A stretch of DNA of 64,000 bases from Mycobacteriales bacterium (lineage in GTDB: Bacteria; Actinomycetota; Actinomycetes; Mycobacteriales; SCTD01), in assembly GCA_030447385.1 (NCBI GenBank), contig JAUJOY010000008.1:1-64000 (forward strand). Direction: 5' to 3'. Below are positions 34,350 to 43,959 of the stretch, piece after piece. The translations under genes and the position numbers were made by a program. The notes under the pieces are model-generated. The model saw nothing but the letters and a program-made list of their open reading frames with translations, was not told the origin of the DNA and made no database searches. Within the stretch, counting starts at the first letter, position 1. Each line of letters begins with the position of its first letter.

Positions 34350-35291
34350 GTGACCGGCACCGGCGTCGATGTCGGGATCGGGAGCGCCCTCACTGCCGCC
34401 GTCAGCGCCTGGTACGCCAGCGCCGCCCGGGACCTGCCGTGGCGCCGCCCCGGGGTCGACCCGTGGTCGGTCCTGGTCAGCGAGGTGATGCTCCAGCAGA
34501 CGCCGGTCGCCCGCGTTCTCCCGGCCTACACCGCCTGGCTGGAGCGCTGGCCGACCGCCGCGGGGCTGGCCGCCGCGTCCCCCGGCGATGCGGTGCGGAT
34601 GTGGGGGCGGCTGGGCTACCCGCGACGCGCCCTGCGTCTGCACGCCGCCGCGGTCACGGTGGTCGAGCGGTACGGCGGCCTGCTGCCGCGTACGCTCCCG
34701 GAGCTGCTGGCCCTGCCGGGCGTCGGGGACTACACGGCGCGAGCCGTCGCCGCCTTCGCCTACCGCGACCGGGTGCCGGTGGTTGACACGAACGTCCGCC
34801 GGGTGGTCGCCCGGGCGGTGCAGGGTCGGGCCGATGCGCCGGTGACCCGAGCGGATCTGGCGCTCGTGGAGTCACTGCTGCCGCTGGACCCCGAGCAGGC
34901 CGCCACCGCCTCGGTCGCGCTCATGGAGCTGGGCGCCCTGGTGTGCACCGCGCGGGCACCCCGCTGCGAGCAGTGCCCTGTGCGCTCGACCTGCGCCTGG
35001 CTGGCCGCGGCTCGCCCGCAGCTCGCCGCTCCCGTCCGCCGTCCGCAGGGCTTCGCCGGGACCGACCGGCAGGTGCGGGGCCGGCTGCTGCAGGTGCTGC
35101 GCGACAGCCCCGGCGCGGTCGACGCCGACCTGCTCGCTCGCGCATGGGGCGAGCCCGTGCAGCGCGCCCGGGCGCTGGACGGGCTGGTGTCGGACGGGCT
35201 GGTGGATCCACTGCCCGACGGGCGCTACGGCCTTCCGGGGGAACCTGCGGGCCGTTCCCCAGCTCCCCTTGACAGCCGCCGCATGGCGTAG
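34350..35291 (+). CDS. mutY: A/G-specific adenine glycosylase MutY
   Basis: A 313-residue base-excision enzyme removing adenine opposite 8-oxoguanine. The catalytic Glu is in VSEVMLQQTPVARVLPAYTAW, the HhH motif is LLALPGVGDYTARAVAAFAY and the catalytic Asp is in VVDTNVRRVVARAV. The 4Fe-4S loop CTARAPRCEQCPVRSTC has the C-x6-C-x2-C-x5-C spacing. The usual C-terminal NUDIX-like domain is absent; a short winged-helix-like tail (QVRGRLLQVLRDSPGAVDAD) replaces it, as in many actinobacteria. GTG 34350 gives a normal N-terminus; 34305 would overlap the divergent gene. Confidence 0.95.
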   Translation: MTGTGVDVGIGSALTAAVSAWYASAARDLPWRRPGVDPWSVLVSEVMLQQTPVARVLPAYTAWLERWPTAAGLAAASPGDAVRMWGRLGYPRRALRLHAAAVTVVERYGGLLPRTLPELLALPGVGDYTARAVAAFAYRDRVPVVDTNVRRVVARAVQGRADAPVTRADLALVESLLPLDPEQAATASVALMELGALVCTARAPRCEQCPVRSTCAWLAAARPQLAAPVRRPQGFAGTDRQVRGRLLQVLRDSPGAVDADLLARAWGEPVQRARALDGLVSDGLVDPLPDGRYGLPGEPAGRSPAPLDSRRMA

Positions 35292-35310
35292 CACCATCCG
35301 AACGGTGTTA
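35269..35310 (+). promoter_or_regulatory. Putative promoter and operator of the TetR-VOC-hydrolase operon
   Basis: TTGACA at 35269-35274 is a consensus -35 hexamer. The dyad TAGCACC (35289-35295) / GGTGTTA (35304-35310), six of seven pairs matching, overlaps the -10 zone and the TetR start codon, a classical place for TetR self-repression. No strong -10 box is visible. Confidence 0.35.
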
Positions 35311-35928
35311 GGGGAACCAGCGGGCGATTGGCGGACCAGTCGCCGTGCGGCGGCGACGACGGAGATCGTGGCCACCGCGTGGGAGCTGGCGCGGGAGAAC
35401 GGCCTGGCCGGTCTGTCGCTGCGCGACCTCGCCCGCAGGCTGGGCATGGCGGCGCCCTCGCTGTACTCCTACGTCGACTCCAAGGCCGACCTCTACGACG
35501 CGATGTACGCCGACGGGTGGCGCAGCGTGCTCGCGCTCGGACATCCCGAGCCCGCCGACGACGTGCGGACGGCGCTGCTGAACGTCCAGCGGCCGTACGT
35601 GCAGTGGGCCCTGGAGGACCCGGTCCGCTACCAGCTGCTGAACCAGCGCACCATCCCCGGGTTCGAGCCGTCGGCGCCGTCCTACGCCATCGCCCAGGAG
35701 GCCTACGCGCGCTCGTTCTCCAGCCTGGAGCCGCTCGTGGAGCTGACGCAGGGGGACCGCGACCTGATCACGGCCGTCGTCGCCGGCCTGCTGAGCCAGC
35801 AGTTCGCGAACGACCCGGGCGGTACGCGGTGGGTCCGCCTGCTCGAGGACGCCGTGGACCTCGTCGTGCCACGACTGGAAGCGAAGAAGAAGCCAGCGGC
35901 CTCAGCCCGAGGTCGCCATCCACAGTAG
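35305..35928 (+). CDS. TetR/AcrR family transcriptional regulator
   Basis: A 207-residue repressor-type protein. The HTH at residues about 20-55 reads TEIVATAWELARENGLAGLS, LRDLARRLGMAAPSLYSYVD, the usual TetR N-domain. The ligand-binding half includes PYVQWALEDPVRYQLLNQRT, similar to the TetR_C_13/WHG-type domain. GTG 35305 lies inside a dyad that may be its operator. The VOC gene starts 10 bases after its stop and a metallohydrolase follows, so it probably controls that operon. Ligand unknown. Confidence 0.88.
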   Translation: MLGEPAGDWRTSRRAAATTEIVATAWELARENGLAGLSLRDLARRLGMAAPSLYSYVDSKADLYDAMYADGWRSVLALGHPEPADDVRTALLNVQRPYVQWALEDPVRYQLLNQRTIPGFEPSAPSYAIAQEAYARSFSSLEPLVELTQGDRDLITAVVAGLLSQQFANDPGGTRWVRLLEDAVDLVVPRLEAKKKPAASARGRHPQ

Positions 35929-35938
35929 GGGGAGAGAG

Positions 35939-36370
35939 ATGAACGTTGCCACGCCACGCCTGCACCACCTCGCGCTCACGGTGCGCGACCTCGACGCCAG
36001 CGTCGAGTGGTACGCGCGGGTGTTCGGACTGCAGCAGCTGATGGACGTGCCCCATCCAGGTGGGCTGGGGCGGGTGATGGTGAGCGCCGACCAGCAGCTC
36101 GCCTTCGTCCTGCACCGCCACGACGCCAACTCCGGTGAGCCGTTCTCGGAGACCCGGACGGGCCTTGACCACCCAGGGCTCGTCGTGGACAGCCGGGACG
36201 ACCTCGTCGCCTGGCAGATGCACCTGGCGGCGCACGGCGTGCAGCCCGCTGAGGCCGCGGACCGCCCCTGCACGCAGTCGCCGATCGCGGACGAGCCCTA
36301 CGGCTCGGTGCTCGTCTTCCGCGACCCCGACAACATCCAGCTCGAGCTCGCGTCCCTGCCCACCGGCTGA
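35939..36370 (+). CDS. VOC family dioxygenase-like protein
   Basis: A 143-residue VOC protein: RLHHLALTVRDLDASVEWYA with a first-position His, LDHPGLVVDSRDDL with the second His and FRDPDNIQLELAS with the terminal Glu, the metal triad of glyoxalase I/extradiol dioxygenase-like enzymes. The ribosome site GGGGGAGAG is 5 bases upstream. It is co-transcribed with the TetR gene before it and the metallohydrolase after it. Activity may be on a small xenobiotic or lactone; the substrate is not indicated. Confidence 0.9.
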   Translation: MNVATPRLHHLALTVRDLDASVEWYARVFGLQQLMDVPHPGGLGRVMVSADQQLAFVLHRHDANSGEPFSETRTGLDHPGLVVDSRDDLVAWQMHLAAHGVQPAEAADRPCTQSPIADEPYGSVLVFRDPDNIQLELASLPTG

Positions 36371-36385
36371 GAGAGGAGAACCGTC

Positions 36386-37210
36386 ATGCACATCACCTCG
36401 TCCGCGGCGGACGTGACCTCCCTGGTCGACTGCGCGCAGATCCCCGGGCTCGGCTTCCTGCCGATCAACGCCTTCGTCCTGCACGCCGAGCAGCCCGTGC
36501 TCGTCGACACCGGGCAGCCGGCCTCGAGCGCGGACTTCCTCGACGCCCTGTGGTCGCAGGTCGACCCGGACGACCTGCGCTGGGTCTACCTGACCCACCC
36601 CGACCGGGACCACACCGGCAGCCTGGCCGAGGTGCTCGCGGCGGCACCGTCCGCCCGGCTCGTGACGACCTTCCTCGGCATGGGGATCCTGTCGATCGAG
36701 TACGAGATCGCGCCCGACCGGGTGTTCCGGCTCAACCCCGGGCAGTCGCTCGACGTCGGCGACCGGCGGCTGAGGGCCTTCCGGCCACCGCTCTACGACA
36801 GCCCGGCGACGACGGGCTTCTGGGACGAGCGCACCGGGACGTGCTTCAGCTCGGACTGCTTCGGCGCCCCGATGTCGGACCCGGACCTGGTGCGGGCGGA
36901 CGACATCACAGCGGTGCCGGCCGGCGACCTCGAGGCCGCCCAGCGGATGTGGGCCACCGTGGACAGCCCGTGGATCACGGGTGTCGACCGCAGCGCGTTC
37001 GAGGCGTCCCTGGACCCGCTGCGCCGGCTCGACCCGCCCGTGCTGCTCAGCACGCCACCGGCCCGGCGCGCGGTGCACCGGCTGCTGGACACGCTGGCCG
37101 CTGCGCCCGACGCGCCGCCCTTCATCGGCCCCGACCAGGCTGCGCTCGACGCGCTGCTGTCGGGCTTCACGCCGGGGCAGGGGGAGTCGCAGCGAGCTGC
37201 TGCCGGCTGA
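36386..37210 (+). CDS. MBL-fold metallo-hydrolase
   Basis: A 274-residue metallo-beta-lactamase-fold protein. The metal motif is YLTHPDRDHTGSLAEVL (HxxxDH), with earlier LVDTGQPASSADF and later SSDCFGAPMSD, which supplies the bridging Asp. The layout resembles flavodiiron/ODP-type MBL domains rather than lactamases. ATG 36386 has GAGAGGAG upstream and follows the VOC stop by 15 bases. With the TetR gene, it forms a small inducible catabolic or detoxification operon. Hydrolase or redox function is uncertain. Confidence 0.88.
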   Translation: MHITSSAADVTSLVDCAQIPGLGFLPINAFVLHAEQPVLVDTGQPASSADFLDALWSQVDPDDLRWVYLTHPDRDHTGSLAEVLAAAPSARLVTTFLGMGILSIEYEIAPDRVFRLNPGQSLDVGDRRLRAFRPPLYDSPATTGFWDERTGTCFSSDCFGAPMSDPDLVRADDITAVPAGDLEAAQRMWATVDSPWITGVDRSAFEASLDPLRRLDPPVLLSTPPARRAVHRLLDTLAAAPDAPPFIGPDQAALDALLSGFTPGQGESQRAAAG

Positions 37211-37329
37211 TGCTGGCGGCTACTCCGTCGCGCTGCCGCCCTTGGCGAGGTCCACCGGCGGGGCGTCCGGGATGTCCACCGGCTTCACCTCCGCGCGGAA
37301 GGTGAACTTCGCCTGCTCGCCCTCGCCCT

Positions 37330-37881
37330 CGACGTCCACCACGACGATGTTGCCGGGCGGCAGCGTGCCGTAGAGGATCTTCTCGGACAGGACGTCCTCC
37401 AGCTCACGCTGGATGGTGCGGCGCAGCGGCCGGGCGCCGAGGACCGGGTCGTAGCCCTTCTTGGCGAGCAGCGCCTTCGCGGGGCCGGTGAGCTCGAGGC
37501 CCATGTCCTTGTTGCGCAGCTGGGCGTCGAGGCGGGCCAGCATGAGGTCGACGATCTGGATGATCTCGGCCTCGGACAGCTGGTGGAACACCACGATGTC
37601 GTCGATGCGGTTGAGGAACTCGGGCCGGAAGTGGTGCTTGAGCTCGTCCTGCACCTTGGTCTTCATGCGCTCGTAGGCGCCGGTCGCGTCGTTGTCCTTC
37701 TGGAATCCCAGGTTGAAGCCCTTGGAGATGTCCCGGGTGCCGAGGTTGGACGTCATGATGAGCACGGTGTTCTTGAAGTCCACGACGCGGCCCTGGGAGT
37801 CGGTCAGGCGACCGTCCTCGAGGATCTGCAGGAGCGTGTTGAACACGTCCGGGTGGGCCTTCTCGACCTCGTCGAACAGCA
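37330..37881 (-). repeat. Tandem duplication in clpC, downstream copy (552 bases)
   Basis: This copy encodes 184 codons from [13 protein letters not shown] to GNIVVVDV and stays in one frame with the clpC ending. The middle part is identical to the upstream copy over about 250 bases, while both ends differ by scattered, mostly C/G substitutions. Confidence 0.85.
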
Positions 37882-38427
37882 CGACGTCCACGACGACGAC
37901 GGCCGGCGGCAGCGTGCCGTAGAGGATCTTCTCGGACAGGACGTCCTCCAGCTCGCGCTGGATGGTGCGGCGCAGCGGCCGGGCGCCGAGGACGGGGTCG
38001 TAGCCCTTGTCGGCGAGCAGCGCCTTGGCGGGGCCCCGAGGCCCATGTCCTTGTTGCGCAGCTGACCGTCGACGCGCGCCAGCATGAGGTCGACGATCTG
38101 GATGATCTCGGCCTCGGACAGCTGGTGGAACACCACGATGTCGTCGATGCGGTTGAGGAACTCGGGCCGGAAGTGGTGCTTGAGCTCGTCCTGCACCTTG
38201 GTCTTCATGCGCTCGTAGGCGCCGGTCGCGTCGTTGTCCTTCTGGAATCCCAGGTTGAAGCCCTTGGAGATGTCCCGGGTGCCGAGGTTGGACGTCATGA
38301 TGAGCACGGTGTTCTTGAAGTCGACGACGCGACCCTGGGAGTCGGTCAGCCGACCGTCCTCGAGGATCTGCAGCAGGGTGTTGAACACGTCCGGGTGGGC
38401 CTTCTCCACCTCGTCGAACAACACGAC
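37882..38427 (-). repeat. Tandem duplication in clpC, upstream copy (about 542 bases)
   Basis: Same 184-codon unit as the neighbouring copy but 10 bases shorter: 7 bases are missing near 38035 (breaking the frame) and one codon is lost at PPAVVVVDV. The junction with the second copy is at 37882-37886, within the shared bases GTCG. Confidence 0.85.
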
Positions 38428-39080
38428 CGAGAACGGCTTGCGGCGCACCTTCTCGGTGAGCTGGCCGCCCTCCTCGTAGCCGACGTAGCCGGGGGCGAGC
38501 CGACCAGGCGCGAGACGGTGTGCCGCTCCATGAACTCGCTCATGTCGAGCATGATCAACGAGTCCTCGTCGCCGAACAGGAACTCCGCCAGCGTCTTGGA
38601 CAGCTCGGTCTTCCCGACGCCGGACGGGCCGGCGAAGATGAACGAGCCGCCCGGGCGCTTGGGGTCCTTGAGGCCGGCGCGTGTGCGGCGGATCGCCTGG
38701 GAGACGGCCCTGATGGCCTGCTCCTGGCCGATGACCCGCTTGTGGCTTCGTCCTCCATGCGCAGCAGCCGGGCGGTCTCCTCCTCGGTCAGCTTGAAGAC
38801 CGGGATGCCGGTCCAGATGGCGAGGACCTCGGCGATCTGCTCGTCGTCGACCTCGGCGACGACGTCCATGTCGCCGGCCTTCCACTCCTTCTCGCGCTGG
38901 GCCTTCTCGCCGAGGAGCGTCTTCTCCTTGTCGCGCAGCGAGGCGGCCTTCTCGAAGTCCTGCGCGTCGATCGCGGACTCCTTGTCGCGGCGGACGTTGG
39001 CGATGCGCTCGTCGAACTCGCGCAGGTCCGGCGGCGCCGTCATGCGCTTGATGCGCATGCGCGAACCGGCCTCGTCGATG

Positions 39081-39114
<34 letters not shown>

Positions 39115-40475
39115 AGATGTAGCGGTCCGCGAGCGTCGCCGCCGCGACGAGGGCGCCATCGGTGATCGACACGCGGTGGTGCGCCTCGTAGCGGTCGCGC
39201 AGCCCCTTGAGGATCTCGATGGTGTGCACGAGCGAGGGCTCGGGCACCTGGATCGGCTGGAAGCGGCGCTCCAGGGCGGCGTCCTTCTCCAGGTGCTTGC
39301 GGTACTCGTCGAGGGTCGTGGCGCCGATCGTCTGCAGCTCGCCGCGGGCCAGCATGGGCTTGAGGATGCTGGCCGCGTCGATGGCGCCCTCGGCGGCACC
39401 GGCACCGACGAGGGTGTGCAGCTCGTCGATGAACAAGATGATGTCGCCGCGGGTGCGGATCTCCTTGAGCACCTTCTTCAGCCGCTCCTCGAAGTCACCG
39501 CGGTAGCGGCTGCCGGCGACCAGCGCGCCGAGGTCGAGGGTGTAGAGCTGCTTGTCCTTGAGCGTCTCCGGGACCTCGCCCTTGACGATCGCCTGAGCCA
39601 GCCCTTCGACCACGGCGGTCTTGCCCACGCCGGGCTCGCCGATCAGCACGGGGTTGTTCTTGGTGCGCCGCGAGAGCACCTGCATGACCCGCTCGATCTC
39701 CTTCTCCCGCCCGATCACCGGGTCGAGCTTGGACTCGCGGGCCGCCTGGGTGAGGTTGCGGCCGAACTGGTCGAGCACCAGCGAGGTCGACGGAGTGCCC
39801 TCGGCCGGGGCCGCCTGAGGTGGCGGTCTCCTTGCCCTGGTAGCCCGACAGCAGCTGGATGACCTGCTGGCGCACCCGGTTGAGGTCGGCGCCGAGCTTG
39901 ACCAGCACCTGCGCGGCGACGCCCTCACCCTCGCGGATGAGGCCGAGCAGGATGTGCTCGGTGCCGATGTAGTTGTGGCCGAGCTGCAGCGCCTCGCGCA
40001 GCGACAGCTCGAGCACCTTCTTCGCGCGGGGGGTGAAGGGGATGTGGCCGGAGGGGGCCTGCTGGCCCTGGCCGATGATCTCCTCGACCTGGCTGCGCAC
40101 ACCCTCCAGGGAGATCCCCAGCGACTCGAGCGCCTTCGCGGCGACGCCCTCGCCCTCGTGGATCAGGCCCAGCAGGATGTGCTCGGTGCCGATGTAGTTG
40201 TGGTTGAGCATCCGGGCTTCTTCTTGCGCCAGGACGACCACGCGGCGGGCTCGGTCGGTAAAACGCTCGAACATGCTGTCGCTCCTCACGGGGCGGGGAC
40301 GTCGTTCCCGTCGTCCTCCGCACACTAGCCGCGGTCGCGCCGTGCCGTCGGGTGATGCGCAGGGTGTGCGCACCGCCGGGCGGACCGACCCGTCGCGGTG
40401 CCCGTCCGGCGGTGCCGGCCGGGCTCGTACACGGTGACAACCGCAGCCGAGCACTGCCCGTTCCCGACGCGCCTA

Positions 40476-40489
40476 TGCCGGCAGCGAAC
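40476..40489 (-). promoter_or_regulatory. ClgR-like operator upstream of clpC
   Basis: On the minus strand GTTCGCTGCCGGCA matches the actinobacterial ClgR operator core GTTCGC-N5-GCG at all but the last base. It lies about 200 bases upstream of the clpC start, in the 250-base lsr2-clpC gap. ClgR activates clp genes in streptomycetes and corynebacteria. The match is by eye only. Confidence 0.3.
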
Positions 40490-40524
40490 GCCCCGTCAGC
40501 CGGCGGGACGTGCCCACCCGCCGG

Positions 40525-40893
40525 TCACTTCTGGTGGGCGCTCTCGTAGGCGGCGAGGACCTCGGCCGACAGACGGCCGCGGTTGCTGACCTCGTGTCCC
40601 TGGCTGCGCGCCCACTCGCGGATCGCCTGCACCCGCTCGCGGTCGCTGCCGGCCGGCGCCGGCCGCGAGCCGCCGCGGGAGGAGCGCCGGCTGGGTGGTC
40701 CGGAGGCGGCCCGACCCGCCCTGCGCGCGGCCCCCACGTAGGGCGCGAACGCGTCCCGCAGCTGCGCGGCGTGCTCCTCGCAGACGTCGATCTCGTAGGA
40801 CGAGCCGTCAAGGCCGAGGGCCACCGTCTCGGTGCCCTCGACCTCGTCCTCGTGCAGGTCGCACACGAGCAGGACCTGAACCCTCTGCGCCAT
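40525..40893 (-). CDS. lsr2: Lsr2 family nucleoid-associated protein (xenogeneic silencer)
   Basis: A 122-residue DNA-bridging protein that silences AT-rich foreign DNA. The dimerisation domain is MAQRVQVLLVCDLHEDEVEG, TETVALGLDGSSYEIDVCEE and AAQLRDAFAPYVGAAR. A basic linker follows. The C-terminal domain RVQAIREWARSQGHEVSNRG contains the AT-hook-like element, here RSQGHEVSNRGRL, which normally reads RxxGxxVxxRGR(I/L); the key RGR is present. ATG 40893 has GAGGA 7 bases upstream. Its position near lysS and clpC is the standard actinobacterial order. Confidence 0.96.
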   Translation of the reverse strand: MAQRVQVLLVCDLHEDEVEGTETVALGLDGSSYEIDVCEEHAAQLRDAFAPYVGAARRAGRAASGPPSRRSSRGGSRPAPAGSDRERVQAIREWARSQGHEVSNRGRLSAEVLAAYESAHQK

Positions 40894-40988
40894 TGTTCCT
40901 CGTTTCGACAAATGCTTTGGTAGGTGTGCGGAGAACCTACAGGAAAGCACTGTCCGCGGCCGAGCACAATCGAGGTGCGCTATTCTCG

Positions 40989-42323
40989 CTACGAATCTGC
41001 CTCCACCTTTGCCCGGGACGCGGAAACCCCCTCAATGCGGCCGTTGCGAAATGCGTCGACGAACAGCGCGTGGTCCTCGCGCACGCGGGCCGCGTAGTCC
41101 ATCGCGAACGTCGTCACGTCGGCCACGAGCTCCTCCCCGCGACCGCGGGTCACCTCCGCGATGGCGTCCTCGACCTGGAACTCCACCAGCGGCGTGGTCG
41201 CGTCGTCGACGTCGGAGACGCAGTGCACCTTCGCCGTCGCGCGTCCGAGCTGCTCGAGGACCGCCGCCATCTCCTCCGGCTCGGTCAGCGCCGACCAGTC
41301 GAGGTCGGCCTCGTACGGGGAGAACTCCGCGACGACGAAGCCGACGCCGTCCAGCGCGGTCCAGCCCAGCCACGGGTCGGAGTGCGCCTGCAGCGCGCGC
41401 TGGGAGACCGCGGTGCGGTGCCCGTGGTGCTCGAACGCGCTGCGGCACCGCTCGTCGTCCACGATGCGGCTCGGCGCGGCGACGTTGCCCTGCTTCATCG
41501 TCAGCACGACGTCGTTCTCCAGCGCTTCGGTGTGCCCCTCGACGAGCAGGTTGTACGCCGGGAGGCCGGCGCTGCCGATCCCGAAGCCGCTCTTGCCGAC
41601 CGCGTCCTTGAGGGTGTAGGTCAGGCTGCCGAGCTTCTTGGACTCCGGGATCGTCTCGAGGTAGGCCGTGAAGGCGTCCTCGACCGCCGTGCGCTCGTCC
41701 GGCTCGAGCCGGCGGATCCCCGGGCCGTCGCGAAAGCCCCGCTGGTAGTCCGAGATGGTCGTGACCTTGTCCAGCAGGGCGACCCGGGTCGAGAGCTGCG
41801 CCCGCTGAAGCGCCTCCTGCACCGCCCCGGTCGCGGTGCCGAGGCGCAGGGACCACTCGCAGTCGCGGTCGTGCTCCACGAAGTAGGTCACCTGGTCGAG
41901 GTAGGCCCGCAGGTAGGTCCCGATCAGGGAGACGATGTCCTCGTCGGGCAGCGCCTTGGTCCAACCCAGCAGCGCGACGCTGGCCGCGAGGCGCTGCAGG
42001 TCCCAGGTGAAGTGGCCCAGGTAGGCCTCGTCGAAGTCGTTGACGTCGAAGACGAGGTGGCCCTCGCCGTCCATGTAGGTCCCGAAGTTCTCGGCGTGCA
42101 GGTCGCCCTGGATCCAGACCCGGCTCGTGCGCTCGTCGGCCCAGGGATCGTCGCGGCTGCGCGCGTCTGCGTAGAACAGGCACGCCGTGCCGCGGTAGAA
42201 GGCGAACGGCTCGGCCGCCATGGTGCGGAACTTGCGGCGGAACGCCGGCGGGTCGGCGGCCATCAGGTCGGAGAACGCCTCGGCGAGGGCGGCGAGCAGG
42301 AAGTCGGTGCGGTCGTCGGTCAC
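40989..42323 (-). CDS. DUF2252 family protein (kinase-like fold)
   Basis: A 444-residue DUF2252 protein. Diagnostic stretches are FRTMAAEPFAFYRGTACLFY, VWIQGDLHAENFGTYMDGEG (a phosphotransferase-like HxxN catalytic loop with upstream Asp), LVFDVNDFDEAYLGHFTWDL (a DFD-type metal site) and WLGWTALDGVGFVVAEFSPY. Members resemble aminoglycoside-phosphotransferase/protein-kinase folds, but no substrate is established. GTG 42323 agrees with the family N-terminus. It is inserted between lysS and lsr2, separated from lysS by a hairpin. Confidence 0.92.
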   Translation of the reverse strand: MTDDRTDFLLAALAEAFSDLMAADPPAFRRKFRTMAAEPFAFYRGTACLFYADARSRDDPWADERTSRVWIQGDLHAENFGTYMDGEGHLVFDVNDFDEAYLGHFTWDLQRLAASVALLGWTKALPDEDIVSLIGTYLRAYLDQVTYFVEHDRDCEWSLRLGTATGAVQEALQRAQLSTRVALLDKVTTISDYQRGFRDGPGIRRLEPDERTAVEDAFTAYLETIPESKKLGSLTYTLKDAVGKSGFGIGSAGLPAYNLLVEGHTEALENDVVLTMKQGNVAAPSRIVDDERCRSAFEHHGHRTAVSQRALQAHSDPWLGWTALDGVGFVVAEFSPYEADLDWSALTEPEEMAAVLEQLGRATAKVHCVSDVDDATTPLVEFQVEDAIAEVTRGRGEELVADVTTFAMDYAARVREDHALFVDAFRNGRIEGVSASRAKVEADS

Positions 42324-42349
42324 GACCCCGTTCCTACCCCGTGCGGACC

Positions 42350-42381
42350 GGCACTGAGAACAGGCCGGTGTCCTCGGTGCC
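42350..42381 (-). terminator. Terminator-like hairpin after lysS, related to the 51.8-53.1 kb palindrome family
   Basis: GGCACTGAGAACA (42350-42362) pairs at 11 of 13 positions with 42369-42381 around a 6-base loop. It lies in the gap between lysS and DUF2252. Its arms are the same words as in the palindromic repeats near 52 kb (GGCACCGAGAAC / GTTCTCGGTGCC), but in reversed order. Confidence 0.6.
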
Positions 42382-42420
42382 ACCGGTGCCCGGACGGCTC
42401 GGCGGCCAGGGGTGGAGCCG

Positions 42421-43950
42421 CTATGCCTGCGCGCCCTGGGCCGGAGCAGGCCGGACGACCGGGAACAGGATGGTCTCGCGGATCGGGGCGCCGGTGAGCA
42501 GCATGACCAGCCGGTCGATGCCCATGCCCTGGCCCCCCGTCGGCGGCATCGCGTGCTCCAGCGCACGCAGGAAGTCCTCGTCGAGCTGCATCGCCTCCGG
42601 GTTGCCGCCGGCCGCCGACATGCTCTGCTCGACCAGGCGGCGGCGCTGCTCGACCGGGTCGACGAGCTCGGTGTAGCCCGTCGCGAGCTCGGTCCCGGCG
42701 ACCACCAGGTCCCAGGCCTCCGCGAGGCGCGGGTCCGCACGGGAGTCGCGCGCCAGCGGCCGGGCGCTGACCGGGTAGTCGCGCACGAAGGTCGGCTGCA
42801 GCAGGGTGTGCTCGACGAGCTTCTCGTAGAGCTCCAGCACCACCTCGCCCGAGCCCCAGCCCTCCTGCAGGGCCACGTCGTGCCGGGCGGCAAGGTCGAC
42901 GACCCGCTCCAGCGGCGTGCCCGGGTCGACCGGCTCCCCCACGGCTGCCGAGACCAGCTCGTGCAGGGTGGCGCTGCGCCACGGCTGCTCCAGGTCGATC
43001 TCGCCGCCCTGCCCGTCCGGCACGGTCGTGCGGCCGATGCGCCGCGCCGCCGCCAGCACCATCTCGCGGGTGAGGTCGGCGACGGTGTCGTAGTCGCCGT
43101 AGGCCTCGTAGAACTCCAGCATCGTGAACTCCGGGGAGTGGGTGGAGTCGACGCCCTCGTTGCGGAAGATCCGGCCGATCTCGAAGACCCGGTCGAGGCC
43201 CCCGACGACGAGCCGCTTGAGGTAGAGCTCCAGCGCGATGCGCAGCGTCATGTCGAGATCGAGGGCGTTCAGGTGGGTGACGAACGGCCGCGCCGCCGCG
43301 CCGCCGTGCACCACCTGCAGGACCGGCGTCTCCACCTCGACGAAGTCGTGGGAGTGCAGCACGTCGCGGACGGCACGCACGACGCCCGCCCGGTCGTACG
43401 CCATCCGGCGGCTGTCGGGGTTGACGAGCAGGTCGAGGTAGCGCCGGCGGATGCGCAGCTCGGGGTCGGTGAGCCCGGCGTGCTTGTCGGGCAGCGGGCG
43501 CAGCGCCTTGCTCGTCAGCAGCCAGCTGCTCGCGAGGACGCTCAGCTCGCCCCGGCGGCTGCTCAGCACCTCACCGGTCACCCCGACGTGGTCGCCGAGG
43601 TCGACGTCGGCCTTCCAGTCGGCCAGCCGGTCCTCCCCCACACCGGCGAGGCTGACCATGACCTGCAGCTGCGCGATGGCGGGGCCGTCGCCCTCCTGCA
43701 GCGTGGCGAAGCAGAGCTTGCCGCCGATCCGGGAGAGCACGACCCGCCCGGTGATGCTGACCGTGTCAGCGGTCGAGGAGTCCGTGGGCAGGTCGGCGTA
43801 GGTCTCGCGCAGCGTGGCCAGGGAGGTCGTCCTGGGGGCGCCGACGGCGTACGGGGGGGTGCCGCTCGCGAGCAGCCGGTCGTACTTCTCCCGCCGCACC
43901 CGCACCTGCTCGGGAAGCTCGTCCGGCGGCGGAGCAGGCGGGTCCGTCAC
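42421..43950 (-). CDS. lysS: Lysine--tRNA ligase (class II)
   Basis: A 509-residue class II aminoacyl-tRNA synthetase. The N-terminal OB-fold anticodon-binding domain includes VSITGRVVLSRIGGKLCFAT. Motif 2 is RIFRNEGVDSTHSPEFTMLE followed by FYEAYGDY; motif 3 is PTGGQGMGIDRLVMLLTG and the end is RETILFPVVRP. It is typical of LysS. The open stretch extends to GTG 43950, a normal start about 10 bases upstream of the coaX end. The C-terminal tail PAPAQGAQA is unremarkable. Confidence 0.96.
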   Translation of the reverse strand: MTDPPAPPPDELPEQVRVRREKYDRLLASGTPPYAVGAPRTTSLATLRETYADLPTDSSTADTVSITGRVVLSRIGGKLCFATLQEGDGPAIAQLQVMVSLAGVGEDRLADWKADVDLGDHVGVTGEVLSSRRGELSVLASSWLLTSKALRPLPDKHAGLTDPELRIRRRYLDLLVNPDSRRMAYDRAGVVRAVRDVLHSHDFVEVETPVLQVVHGGAAARPFVTHLNALDLDMTLRIALELYLKRLVVGGLDRVFEIGRIFRNEGVDSTHSPEFTMLEFYEAYGDYDTVADLTREMVLAAARRIGRTTVPDGQGGEIDLEQPWRSATLHELVSAAVGEPVDPGTPLERVVDLAARHDVALQEGWGSGEVVLELYEKLVEHTLLQPTFVRDYPVSARPLARDSRADPRLAEAWDLVVAGTELATGYTELVDPVEQRRRLVEQSMSAAGGNPEAMQLDEDFLRALEHAMPPTGGQGMGIDRLVMLLTGAPIRETILFPVVRPAPAQGAQA

Positions 43951-43959
43951 GCGGTCAGC

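Noticed and set aside
37330-38427. clpC repeats interpreted as two neighbouring small clp genes
   Set aside because: Neither copy has its own start or N-terminal ATPase region; the units only make sense as parts of one clpC.
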